Positions 48,788 through 57,994 of a stretch of 64,000 bases of DNA are shown here, in pieces. The stretch comes from Asanoa ferruginea. GTDB lineage: Bacteria > Actinomycetota > Actinomycetes > Mycobacteriales > Micromonosporaceae. Numbering within the stretch: the stretch's first letter is position 1; the number at the start of each line of letters is the position of its first letter. Location of the stretch: the NCBI RefSeq assembly GCF_003387075.1, contig NZ_QUMQ01000001.1, positions 2,976,001 to 3,040,000 on the forward strand. The letters run 5' to 3'. The position numbers and the translations under genes were made by a program. The notes under the pieces are model-generated. The model was given only the letters and a program-made list of their open reading frames with translations, had not been told where the DNA came from and searched no databases.

Positions 48788-50110
48788 ATGGAACCCCGCA
48801 AGGTCAAGATGTTGGAAGTCTTCCGCTACGCGCGGGGAGCGAGTCAGGTCGAGCTCGTGATCGACGGATATCCCAATCATCATTTCGTGACTTCGAGGCC
48901 TGATCGTGTGCAACCCAAGATCATGCTGGAGCGGGGGATCAACGCGACGGCGATGGTCACCGCTGCGGACGGGCCACGACGTCCGCTCATCGCCATCCGC
49001 TCCAGTCCGTGGAAGGCTGGCCACGCGACCAACCCGTGGCATGATGAGTTTGATCTTGACCATGGACACGTCCGTTATTTCGGTGACCACAAACCGGGCA
49101 TTGCCGGTATGCCAGGTGTGACGGCAGGCAACGGTGCGCTGCTTCAGGCCTGGGAGCAGCATGCTGCGTCGACAGAGGCGGAGCGTCGACTAGCCCCGCC
49201 GCTCCTTCTCTACCGTTCCATCACGGTTGAGCAGGGCGGTCGATCTATAGCTAAGGGACATGTCGAGTTCTGCGGAGTTGCCGTCATCGAGCGGCTCGAG
49301 TATGTGATCCAACGCGATTCCAGCAGCGGAACCAGCTTTCCGAACATCGTCCTCGACCTTGCGATCTTGGATCTGGCTGACAAGGGCGATGCGGTGGACT
49401 TGCGCTGGATCGATGACCGGCGTGACTCCGCGCTAACTGCGGAGGAGGCGATGCGACACGCGCCGGGTTCGTGGCGACGCTGGGTTGCCCAGGGACGAGG
49501 AGCAATTCCGCAAGTTCGCCGACGAGTCGTCAGCTCCCGGGTCAGATCGAGCGACGAACAGTTGCCGATTGTTGGCTCGACAGAGGAGGCCATCCTCGAG
49601 AAATTGTATCGACACTTCGATGGTCGCAAGCACGCATTCGAGTTGCTCGCGGCTCGGATCGCAGGCCGCATCCTGGGCGGATCAGGCGCGGTGTACCACG
49701 CTGGCTGGCTCACTCGGTCGGGCGGCGATGGCGGCGTCGACTTCGTCGGCCGGCTCGATGTCGGCTCTACAGCTAGCAACACACCGTTGATCGTGCTCGG
49801 TCAGGCGAAATGCGTACAGCCTCGATCCTCGATCGGTGCCGACCAGGTGGCCCGTGTCGTGGCCCGGCTCCGCCGCGGTTGGCTTGGCGTATACGTAACG
49901 ACCGGTGTCTTCTCCAAGCAGGCTCAAATCGAGATCATCGATGACGCATATCCCTTGGTGCTTGTCAACGGCCGTGAGTTGGTGGAGCAAGTCGTACAGT
50001 TGGCGGCCGTCGGCCATGGAAGTGATATCGATGCGTTGCTCGAACAGATCACGAGCGAGTATGAAGGTGCGGTGACGCATCGGCGGCCCGAGGAGATCCT
50101 GTTCGCCTGA
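48788..50110 (+). CDS. AspBHI-like modification-dependent restriction endonuclease
   Basis: 440-residue protein. The C-terminal third is an Mrr-type PD-(D/E)xK nuclease: GGDGGVDFVG with Asp318, then GQAKC with Gln339 and Lys341, an intact catalytic set, and VYVTTGVFSKQAQIEI after it. The N-terminal part (about 1-230) has PLIAIRSSPWKAG, NPWHDEFDLDHGHVRYFGDH and a GN motif, resembling modified-base recognition domains of AspBHI/MspJI-type enzymes. Codon usage and GC are visibly lower than its neighbours, suggesting transfer. No methyltransferase or partner gene is adjacent, as expected for a type IV system. Substrate modification unknown. Confidence 0.75.
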   Translation: MEPRKVKMLEVFRYARGASQVELVIDGYPNHHFVTSRPDRVQPKIMLERGINATAMVTAADGPRRPLIAIRSSPWKAGHATNPWHDEFDLDHGHVRYFGDHKPGIAGMPGVTAGNGALLQAWEQHAASTEAERRLAPPLLLYRSITVEQGGRSIAKGHVEFCGVAVIERLEYVIQRDSSSGTSFPNIVLDLAILDLADKGDAVDLRWIDDRRDSALTAEEAMRHAPGSWRRWVAQGRGAIPQVRRRVVSSRVRSSDEQLPIVGSTEEAILEKLYRHFDGRKHAFELLAARIAGRILGGSGAVYHAGWLTRSGGDGGVDFVGRLDVGSTASNTPLIVLGQAKCVQPRSSIGADQVARVVARLRRGWLGVYVTTGVFSKQAQIEIIDDAYPLVLVNGRELVEQVVQLAAVGHGSDIDALLEQITSEYEGAVTHRRPEEILFA

Positions 50111-50203
50111 TGCGGGTTGTCCCTCGAATAGACCCTTCACCTCACCCTTGCCCGGAGCGTTGAGGGTTTAGCGCACGTCTATGCGAACCATAGTCTGCCG
50201 TCC

Positions 50204-53200
50204 ATGTTGGGCATCCCTCGTTCCGGGCGGCGCCGCTCGGCTGCCGCGCTGGTCGCGCTCGCGACCCTGTCCGCGTTCACCTTGACCAGTGCGCCCGCGC
50301 ATGCCGTGCCGACCGCGGCCCCGGCGAGCGCGCCCACGCAGACCTACCTGGTGCAGACCACCGACGCACCCGCCGCCACCTACAACGGTGGGATCGCGGG
50401 GCTGGCGCCCACCCGCGCCGGCGCCGGTGCCAAGCTCGACAGCACCAGCACGAACGTGCGGGCCTACCGGCGGCATCTAGGCCAGACCAACACCCGGGTG
50501 CTCGAACGGGCCGGGGTCAGCGCCAGCAAGGTCAGTCATGACTACACGCTGGTCTTCGCCGGGTTCTCCGCCGAGTTGACGGCGGCCGAGGCCGCCCGGC
50601 TCAAGGGGACCCCGGGGGTGGCCAACGTCTGGAAGAACGAGTTGGTCCACTCGGACACCTTCACGACGCCGGCGTTCGTCGGGCTCGACGGCAACACCGG
50701 TGCCTGGCGCAAGGAGTTCGGCAGCCCCGAACGCGCCGGCGAGGGCATCATCGTCGGCGTCATCGACTCCGGCTTCTGGCCGGAGAACCCGAGCTTCGGC
50801 CCGCTGCCGACGCCGCGCCGCGACCAGAAGACGATCGACGCCAAGTGGCACGGCACCTGCGTGCCGGGGCCGGAGAACCCGGTCAGCTGCAACAACAAGG
50901 TGATCGGTGCGCGCTGGTACGCGTCGACCCCCGACATCTCGCACGCCAACCCGGGTGAGTTCGACTCGCCGCGGGACTACTTCGGCCACGGGTCGCACAC
51001 CGCCAGCACCGCGGCCGGCAACCACGGTGTGACCGCGACCATCAACGGCGGCGTCGCCGGTGTCATCTCGGGCATGGCGCCGGCCGCACGCCTGGCGATC
51101 TACAAGGTGCTCTACGCCAACGAGGCCGGCACCCAGTCGGTCGGCAACAGCACCGACATCGTCCACGCGGTCGAGGACGCCGTCGCCGACGGTGTCGACG
51201 TGATCAACTATTCGATCGGCGACGACGTGGACAGCTTCGGCCCCGTCGAACTCGCCTTCCTCAACGCCGCCAACGCGGGGATCTTCGTTGCCACGTCGGC
51301 CGGCAATGCCGGGCCCGACTCCAAGGTCGACAACGGCATGCCGTGGACGACCACCGTTGCCGCCGGCACCCACGACCGGTCGTCGACCAAGACCCTGACG
51401 CTCGGCAACGGTCAGGCCTACCAGGGCATCGGCACCGGGCCCGCCGCGGTGACCGCGCCGATCGTCGACGCCCGGACCAGCGGACTGGCCGGCAGCGCCG
51501 AACTCAGCGCCGCCCAGTGTGTGAGCACGCCGCCACAACTCGACCCGGCCAAGGTCGCCGGAAAGATCGTGCTCTGCGAGCGGGGCAACAACAACCGCGT
51601 CGACAAGAGCCTCGCGGTCAAGAACGCCGGCGGCGTCGGCATGGTGCAGTTCAACCCGACGCCCAACTCGCTCAACGCCGACTACCACGCGGTGCCCTCG
51701 ATCCACGTCGACCAGACCGTCGGCGCGGCGGTGAAGGCCTACATCGCCGCCGGTGGCAGCCCGACCGCCACGATCTCGGCGGCCAGCAACGCCAAGGTCC
51801 GGGCACCCGTGGTGGCCACCTTCTCCAGCCGCGGTCCGGGCCTGTCCACCGGCGGCGACCTGCTCAAGCCCGACATCATGGCGCCCGGCGTCGACGTGGT
51901 CGCCGCGACCGGGCCCAACAGCCACAACGGCAACCTCTGGGACACAAACAGCGGCACCTCGATGGCCAGCCCGCACATCGCCGGTATCGGCGCGCTGATC
52001 CTGGCCAAGCACCCCAACTGGTCGCCGATGATGATCAAGTCGGCCCTGATGACGACGGCCGGCGTGCGGGACAACGAAGGCCAGCCGATCCAGGACCAGG
52101 CCGACGGCACCAACGCCAACCCGCTGGAGATGGGTGCCGGCCAGGTAGCGGCCAAGGAGGCGTTCGACCCGGGCCTGGTCTACGACTCCGGGATCACCCA
52201 GTGGTTGCAGTATTCCTGCGGCATCGGCGTGCAGGGACTCTGCACGAGCGCCGGCACGGTCGACCCGAGCGACTTCAACAGCCCGTCGCTCGCCGTCGGT
52301 GACCTGGCCGGCAAACAGACCCTGACCCGCACGGTGACCAACGTGAGCAAGCTGCCGGCGCTCTACCTCGCGACCGTTGAGGCACCGGCCGGCTTCAAGG
52401 TCGACGTGACACCGAAGATCATCGCCTTGCTGCCCGGCAAGAAGCAGAGCTTCAAGGTGACGATCACGCGTACCAGCGCGGCTCTCGGCGAATGGTCCTT
52501 CGGCTCACTGCGCTGGCGCGACCTGCTCGGCCACGACGTGCGCAGCGCGATCGCGGTCCGGCCGGTGCCGGTCGCGGTGCCGCGGGAGGCCAGCGGCACC
52601 GGCGCCGCCGGCCAGGTCACCCTCCCGGTCACCGGCGGCTACGTTGGCACCCTCGCCACCGAGGGCCACGGCCTGGTCGCCGCGACGGTTGACCAGTGGA
52701 ACCTGACGCCCGACCCCACGACAACGTTCAACCCCAACGCGCCGGCGACGGCCAGCGACACCGTCTCGGTCAACACGACCGTCCTCGCGGGCGCGAAACT
52801 GACCAAGTTCGCGACGTTCGCCGCCGACTATCCGGCCGGCACCGACATCGACCTGTTCGTCTACCGGCAGGCGGCCAACGGCACGCTGGCCCCGGTCGGG
52901 CAGAGCGCCGGCGGCTCGGCGGATGAGTCGGTGACGGTCACCGATCCCGGCACCTACGTGACCTTCGTGCTCCTCTTCGCCGCGCCCGGCCCGGTCGACG
53001 TCGAGCTCGACCGCTGGGTTGTCCCGGCCGGCAACGCCGGCAACCTGACCGTCACGCCGGCGAGCCAGCCGGTGACGATCGCGGGCAAGACCACCGTGAC
53101 CGCCGCATGGACCGGCCTCACCGCCGGCCAGCGCTACCTCGGCGTCATCGAATACTCCGACGGCACCAACACCATCGGCACGACGAACCTGCTCGTATCG

Positions 53201-53206
53201 GGCTGA
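50204..53206 (+). CDS. Secreted subtilisin-like serine protease (S8)
   Basis: 1000-residue exported peptidase. Signal peptide about 1-34; I9-type propeptide (about 45-150). Catalytic triad visible: Asp188 (VIDSGFW), His262 (GHGSHTAS) and Ser586 (GTSMASPH). A PA insertion lies between His and Ser (about 430-530). After Ser a fibronectin-III-like domain (about 680-790) and a C-terminal beta domain (about 800-1000) follow. Typical of plant-type subtilases of actinobacteria. A clear terminator follows. Confidence 0.93.
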   Translation: MLGIPRSGRRRSAAALVALATLSAFTLTSAPAHAVPTAAPASAPTQTYLVQTTDAPAATYNGGIAGLAPTRAGAGAKLDSTSTNVRAYRRHLGQTNTRVLERAGVSASKVSHDYTLVFAGFSAELTAAEAARLKGTPGVANVWKNELVHSDTFTTPAFVGLDGNTGAWRKEFGSPERAGEGIIVGVIDSGFWPENPSFGPLPTPRRDQKTIDAKWHGTCVPGPENPVSCNNKVIGARWYASTPDISHANPGEFDSPRDYFGHGSHTASTAAGNHGVTATINGGVAGVISGMAPAARLAIYKVLYANEAGTQSVGNSTDIVHAVEDAVADGVDVINYSIGDDVDSFGPVELAFLNAANAGIFVATSAGNAGPDSKVDNGMPWTTTVAAGTHDRSSTKTLTLGNGQAYQGIGTGPAAVTAPIVDARTSGLAGSAELSAAQCVSTPPQLDPAKVAGKIVLCERGNNNRVDKSLAVKNAGGVGMVQFNPTPNSLNADYHAVPSIHVDQTVGAAVKAYIAAGGSPTATISAASNAKVRAPVVATFSSRGPGLSTGGDLLKPDIMAPGVDVVAATGPNSHNGNLWDTNSGTSMASPHIAGIGALILAKHPNWSPMMIKSALMTTAGVRDNEGQPIQDQADGTNANPLEMGAGQVAAKEAFDPGLVYDSGITQWLQYSCGIGVQGLCTSAGTVDPSDFNSPSLAVGDLAGKQTLTRTVTNVSKLPALYLATVEAPAGFKVDVTPKIIALLPGKKQSFKVTITRTSAALGEWSFGSLRWRDLLGHDVRSAIAVRPVPVAVPREASGTGAAGQVTLPVTGGYVGTLATEGHGLVAATVDQWNLTPDPTTTFNPNAPATASDTVSVNTTVLAGAKLTKFATFAADYPAGTDIDLFVYRQAANGTLAPVGQSAGGSADESVTVTDPGTYVTFVLLFAAPGPVDVELDRWVVPAGNAGNLTVTPASQPVTIAGKTTVTAAWTGLTAGQRYLGVIEYSDGTNTIGTTNLLVSG

Positions 53207-53217
53207 CGGCTGTACGG

Positions 53218-53244
53218 AAGGGCGCCCCTGCGGGGGCGCCCTTT
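53218..53244 (+). terminator. Terminator after the subtilase gene
   Basis: AAGGGCGCCCC pairs with GGGGCGCCCTT around a short loop, followed by TTCC, 11 bp after the subtilase stop. Perfect 11-bp stem. Confidence 0.8.
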
Positions 53245-53350
53245 TCCTTGCCTTTCCCGGGTCCGCGGTGGGCACGACCGTCGCTCCCGCCGGGGAGCGC
53301 TCCGCTTCGCTGCGCTGCCAGGTCCGCGGTGGGTCAGCTACGGTTCCCGG

Positions 53351-53884
53351 GTGGCGCTGGACATTTCGATCGCACGGACCGGGTCGGCCGACGACGCCGC
53401 GTTCGTCGCCGAGGTCACCGAACTGGTCAACAACGTCTACGCCGACGCGGAGAAAGGGCTCTGGCAGCCCGGGGCGCAGCGCACGCATGCGGCCGAACTA
53501 GCGGCGATCATCCGCGCCGGCGAGCTCGGCGTCGCCCTGGCCGGCACCCGGCTGGTCGGAGCGGTCCGGGTGTGCCGGCTGGCCACCGGTGAGGGCGAGT
53601 TCGGCATGCTGGTCGCCGACCCGGCGCACCGGGGTGTCGGCGTCGGCCGCGAGCTGGTGGGCTTCGCCGAGGCCTGGGCCCGCGGTCAGGGCCTGCCCCG
53701 GATGCAACTCGAGCTGCTGGTGCCACGCGACTGGACGCACCCGGTCAAGGAGTTCCTGCGCGAGTGGTATACCCGCCTCGGCTATCGCGAGGTCCGGCGC
53801 GACCCGTTCGAGCAGGCGCACCCCACGCTCCAGCCGCAGCTCGCCACCCGGTGCGACTTCGTCGTCTTCCACAAACCGCTCTAG
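53351..53884 (+). CDS. GNAT-family N-acetyltransferase
   Basis: 177-residue acetyltransferase from GTG 53351. Acetyl-CoA loop HRGVGVGRELVGFAE (residues about 97-111) follows GEFGMLVADPA, and LGYREVRRDPFEQAHP completes the core. Substrate unknown; could modify a small molecule or peptide N-terminus. The stop shares CTAG with the convergent EAL gene. Confidence 0.9.
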   Translation: MALDISIARTGSADDAAFVAEVTELVNNVYADAEKGLWQPGAQRTHAAELAAIIRAGELGVALAGTRLVGAVRVCRLATGEGEFGMLVADPAHRGVGVGRELVGFAEAWARGQGLPRMQLELLVPRDWTHPVKEFLREWYTRLGYREVRRDPFEQAHPTLQPQLATRCDFVVFHKPL

Positions 53885-55104
53885 CCCCCCAACCGGCGGA
53901 CCAGCGGCAGGGTGGCCTCGACGACCAGCTCGCGGTCGTAGCAGACGCCCACTTCGAAGCTGCCGGTGTCGGTTTCGCGGGCGAACACCGCGCCGGCGTA
54001 GTGGCTGCCGATGAACAGGAACGTGCGCTCACGCACCAGCGGGTCGTCGGCCGCCAGTGGCACGCCGCGGATCCGGGCACCGGGCCCGGGCGGCAGGTCG
54101 TGGCCGAGGACGTACACCTCGATGCCCTTCGTGGTGATGTAGCCGTAGCGCAGCCGGGCCTCGTCGTCGAGGTTGGCGGCGTCGCCGACGTTGACCACCA
54201 GGATGGCCGAGTCGGAGGTGTGCATCGCCTGGTTCTCGATGTGGCCGCCCATCGCGGCCAGCAGTTCCGGGGTGGTCGGGTTGACCGGCTCGGTGCGGGA
54301 GAGCATCTCGAACGGCGTCTCCGGCGGCACCCGCCGCGGCGTCACCCGGGCCAGCGCCAGCGCCGATCGGGCGACCGTCGCCGGCAGTGGCCCCGGGTGT
54401 CCGAAGTGGTGGCCCTGCCCCAGCGTCGCGCCCAGCGACCGGGCCACCGCGAGGTGACCCTCGTGCTCGATGCCCTCGGCCAGGATCTGCGCGCCGCTGC
54501 GGCGGGCCTCGTGCAGCACGGCGTTGACCACGTGCGAGACCGCCCAGGTCGGCGAGTGGGCCTGCACCACGCTCTTATCGATCTTGATGATGTCGGGGTT
54601 GACCAGGGGCATCGCCGCCAGGCTCGACGGTTCGACACCGACGTCGTCGAGCGCCACCCGGGCGGACAGGCGGCGCGCCTGGAGCACCGCTTCCATCAGC
54701 GCGGCCGGATCCTGCGTCACCGCGCGTTCGGTGATCTCGATGACCAGCTGCCGTTCCCCCATCAGCTCGGCGAACACGTCGAGCAGCCGCTCCCGGAACG
54801 GCCCGCGGAGGCTGAGCGGGTCGAGGTTGACGAACAGCGCGAGGTCGGTGAACCCGGTGGTGAGGAACCGCTCGGCCGCCACGCCCGCGCAGAGCCAGTC
54901 GAGGTCGGCCGAGCGGCCGAGCTTCGCGGCCGCGGCGAAGAGTGCGAGTGGTGACTCGTAGCGGCCCTCCGGACCGCGGGCCAACGCCTCGAAGCCCACG
55001 ACCGATCCGTCGGCGATCGAGACGACCGGCTGGAAGACGGGGTTGACCGCCCGGTCTCGCAGGATCGCCGCGAACTCGTCGTCCGGTGACCGTTCGGCAC
55101 CCAT
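53881..55104 (-). CDS. c-di-GMP phosphodiesterase with DICT sensor (EAL-DICT)
   Basis: 407-residue protein, no membrane segment. The EAL domain (about 20-245) has GFEALARGPEG (EAL motif), NLDP, EITERA, DDVG, KIDKS and AEGIEHEG, a nearly complete catalytic set, so c-di-GMP hydrolysis is likely. The C-terminal part (about 260-400) resembles the DICT sensory domain (SAILVVNVGDAANL, RTFLFIGSHYAGAVFARET), which is found with cyclases and phosphodiesterases. It may respond to a light- or redox-linked signal. Confidence 0.85.
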   Translation of the reverse strand: MGAERSPDDEFAAILRDRAVNPVFQPVVSIADGSVVGFEALARGPEGRYESPLALFAAAAKLGRSADLDWLCAGVAAERFLTTGFTDLALFVNLDPLSLRGPFRERLLDVFAELMGERQLVIEITERAVTQDPAALMEAVLQARRLSARVALDDVGVEPSSLAAMPLVNPDIIKIDKSVVQAHSPTWAVSHVVNAVLHEARRSGAQILAEGIEHEGHLAVARSLGATLGQGHHFGHPGPLPATVARSALALARVTPRRVPPETPFEMLSRTEPVNPTTPELLAAMGGHIENQAMHTSDSAILVVNVGDAANLDDEARLRYGYITTKGIEVYVLGHDLPPGPGARIRGVPLAADDPLVRERTFLFIGSHYAGAVFARETDTGSFEVGVCYDRELVVEATLPLVRRLGG

Positions 55105-55192
55105 CGCGCTCGGGCCTCCCTCGGGCGTCGCGAAGACCTCCGCAACCGCGACGGTAACAACCGCGAGCCCACCTGATCGCCAAATCGGCTGG

Positions 55193-57928
55193 TCAGGGGC
55201 TGGGTGTTCCGCCGAGCGCGCGGGTGAGCTGAGCCCGGTTGCGCACGCCGTGCCGCCGGTAGAGGCGGGTCAGCTTGGCCTCGATGGCCTTGACCGACAG
55301 GTGGGTGGCGCGGGCGATCTCGCGGTTGGTCGCGCCCGCCAGCAGCAGGTCGACGATCCGCCGCTCGGTCTCGGAGAGCCCCTGGCCCTGGCCGCCGTCG
55401 AGCCGCGACAGCTCGGCCTCGGCCGCGGCCAGCCACGGTGCGGCGCCCGCGGCGGCGTAGCCGGCGATGGCCTCGACCAGCGCGGACCGCGCCGCGCCGC
55501 GCCGGTGCGCCCGGCGCTCCAGCGTCGCCAGCGTGTGCCAGGACTTCGCGACCTCCATCGGATAGGGGTGGTCGCCGGCGTCGGCCAGCGCCTCGGCGAG
55601 GCCGACCGCCGCGCCGCGCGGCTCGCCGATCGCGGCCGTCACCAGAGCGGCGGCCCGGGACAGTCCGAGTTGGACGACACCGCGGTTGAGCTGCGCGGCG
55701 ACCGCCCGGGTCTCGGCCAACACCTCGGCCGCCTCGTCGAGCGCACCGACGGCGGCGAGCGCCTCGACGAAATCGGCGTGCCAGAGGAACAGCGCCGGGT
55801 CGTTGCGGGACAGGCGACGCTCCAACTCCTGCGCCTTGCGGAACTCGGCGACCGCCGCGTCGGGGGCGTCCTGGAAGAGCAGCACCTGGCCGTGCGCGGC
55901 GTGGGCCAGCCGCAGCCAGTCTTCGTCGCCGGCCGCCGAGCAGGCCTCGATGGCCTGGACCAGCAGGCCCGCCGCGACGGCGGGGGAGCCGGCCAGCGTC
56001 TCGCCGAGCGCGCCGACCACCAGCCCGTGCCCCGGCGTCGCCTCCATGTCGAGGATCAGCCGCATGCCCTCGCGGCCGGCCCGCAGCGCGTCGGGGCCGC
56101 GGCCGGACCGAGCGTAGATCGACGCGGACGCGAGCAGCACGGTGGACAGGTCGCGCAGCGTGCCCGAGCGCAGCACCGCGTCGCGCTGGGTCTCGATCAC
56201 CCGGATCGCCTCGGCCATGTCGCCGGCGTAGGCGCGGCCGCGCGCGTACATGGCCGCGGCGTGCACGCTCTCGGTGCTCGGCGGCAGGTCGGCGGCCAGC
56301 GACGCGGCGGCGCTGAGCAACCGGATGCTCTCCGGGTCGCGGGCGCCGTGGATCAGCGAGCGGGTGGCCAGCAGCGACACCAGGTGCTCGGTGGCGCCGG
56401 CCTCGCGTGCCTCGCCCTCGCCGCGCTTGAGCTCGGCGTCGGCCAACTCGATGTCGGCGTCGTAGTAGGCCTTGAGCGCCCGGTAGTGCCGGACCCGGCA
56501 GAGCAGCGCGGGGTCGTCGCCGGCGTCGGCGTAGGCGGCGTCGAGCACGGGCCCGACGGCCGACTGGTCCTGGCCGGCGAGGTCGACGATGAGCAGCCGC
56601 GCGCCCACGCGGACGCCCGGGTCGTCGGCCGCGGCGAGCGAGGCGGACGCCAGCCGGTGCGCGTCGGCGGTGAGGCCCGCGGCCTGCGCGTGCTCGGCGG
56701 CCGCGTAGCGGCGCGCGGCGGCCAGGCCCGGCAGCCCCGCCGGGGTGCGTTCGGCGGCCCGCTCGGCGAGGTCGGCGGCGACCGCCGGCGCGCCCCGCAT
56801 CCGTGCCGTGGTGGCCGCCTCGACCAGTTGGGCGGCGAGGTCTTCGTCGTCGTGTGGCCGGGCCAGCGCGAGGTGCCGGGCGCGTTCGACCGAGTCGTCG
56901 GTGCGGGCCGCGATGTGCTCGTGCGCGGCGGCCCGGGCGGCCGGCGGGGCGTCGGCGTAGACCAACTCGCGCAGCAGCGGGTGTGCGAAGCGGACCATCT
57001 CGTCGGGACCGACGGTGGCCAACCCGGCCTCCATCGCCGCCTCGAGGCCGACCTTGGCGTCGCCGTCGCCGCCGACCAGGGCGACCGTCGGGCGGGCGGC
57101 GGCGGCCGCGCGGAGCAGCACCGGGCCGCTGTGCGCGGGCAGGCTGGCCAGCCGCTGGGCGAGCAACGGGCGGAGCCGCTCGGGCACCGGCAGCGGCTGG
57201 TCGACCCCGATCGTGCCGCCGCGGGCGACCAGGGTGCGGCCCAACTCGACAGCGAGCAGCGGGTTGCCCTGGCTGGCCTCGTGCACCCGGGCGATGGTGG
57301 ACAGCGACAACACCGGGCCGAACCGCTCGCGGAGCAGGTCGGCGGTGTCGTATTCGGTCAGCGGCGGCAACAGCAACTCGCTGGTCGGTGCCGGGCACAG
57401 GTCGGCGTGCCGCGGACCGGCGGCCGTCTCGACCCGCTCGGCGCCGAGCAGCCGGACCCGGGCGCCGGCCAACCGGCGCGCGACGAAGCGCAGCACGCCG
57501 GCGCTGTGCGGGTCGACCCACTGGAGGTCGTCGACGAGCATCAGGACGGTGCGGTTGGCGGCGAGGCGGCGCAACACCTCGAGGGTGGCGAGGCGGACCG
57601 CGAGTTGGTCTTGCGCGGTGACCGGGGCGGCACCGCGGAGCAGGGCGCCGTCGAACGCGGCCCGCAGGTGGCGGGGGAGGCCGTCGCCGCTGACCCCGTC
57701 GAACAGGTCGACCAGCGTCAGGTAGGGCAGGCCGGACTCGACCTCGGCGGCGTTGGCGTGCAACACCAGCGGGTCGCCGGCCAACGCCGGGTAGGCCGCG
57801 AGCACGGTGGACTTGCCGATGCCGGCCGGACCGTAGACGACCACGCTCTCGCCCGCGCTCAACCGGGAATGGAGCAGGTCGAGAACGTCGGACCTGCCGA
57901 CCGGGGTCGCGTCGCGGTTGAGTGCCAC
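55193..57928 (-). CDS. Large LuxR-family ATP-binding regulator (LAL)
   Basis: 911-residue LAL-type transcription factor. Walker A GPAGIGKST (Lys39-Ser40) and Walker B MLVDDLQWVD lie in the first third. A long tetratricopeptide-like helical middle (about 400-840) follows. A LuxR helix-turn-helix closes the protein (about 845-905): LSETERRIVDLLLAGATNREIA, with LSVKAIEAKLTRLYRRHG. Such regulators control carbon use or secondary metabolism when bound to ATP and an inducer. Target unknown. Confidence 0.93.
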   Translation of the reverse strand: MALNRDATPVGRSDVLDLLHSRLSAGESVVVYGPAGIGKSTVLAAYPALAGDPLVLHANAAEVESGLPYLTLVDLFDGVSGDGLPRHLRAAFDGALLRGAAPVTAQDQLAVRLATLEVLRRLAANRTVLMLVDDLQWVDPHSAGVLRFVARRLAGARVRLLGAERVETAAGPRHADLCPAPTSELLLPPLTEYDTADLLRERFGPVLSLSTIARVHEASQGNPLLAVELGRTLVARGGTIGVDQPLPVPERLRPLLAQRLASLPAHSGPVLLRAAAAARPTVALVGGDGDAKVGLEAAMEAGLATVGPDEMVRFAHPLLRELVYADAPPAARAAAHEHIAARTDDSVERARHLALARPHDDEDLAAQLVEAATTARMRGAPAVAADLAERAAERTPAGLPGLAAARRYAAAEHAQAAGLTADAHRLASASLAAADDPGVRVGARLLIVDLAGQDQSAVGPVLDAAYADAGDDPALLCRVRHYRALKAYYDADIELADAELKRGEGEAREAGATEHLVSLLATRSLIHGARDPESIRLLSAAASLAADLPPSTESVHAAAMYARGRAYAGDMAEAIRVIETQRDAVLRSGTLRDLSTVLLASASIYARSGRGPDALRAGREGMRLILDMEATPGHGLVVGALGETLAGSPAVAAGLLVQAIEACSAAGDEDWLRLAHAAHGQVLLFQDAPDAAVAEFRKAQELERRLSRNDPALFLWHADFVEALAAVGALDEAAEVLAETRAVAAQLNRGVVQLGLSRAAALVTAAIGEPRGAAVGLAEALADAGDHPYPMEVAKSWHTLATLERRAHRRGAARSALVEAIAGYAAAGAAPWLAAAEAELSRLDGGQGQGLSETERRIVDLLLAGATNREIARATHLSVKAIEAKLTRLYRRHGVRNRAQLTRALGGTPSP

Positions 57929-57994
57929 GAAAACGAGTCTGCCTTGCGATTTGTGTGCTGTCGGTCGGCGGTCCGGGCCTTTTTTCCTGAAGTC

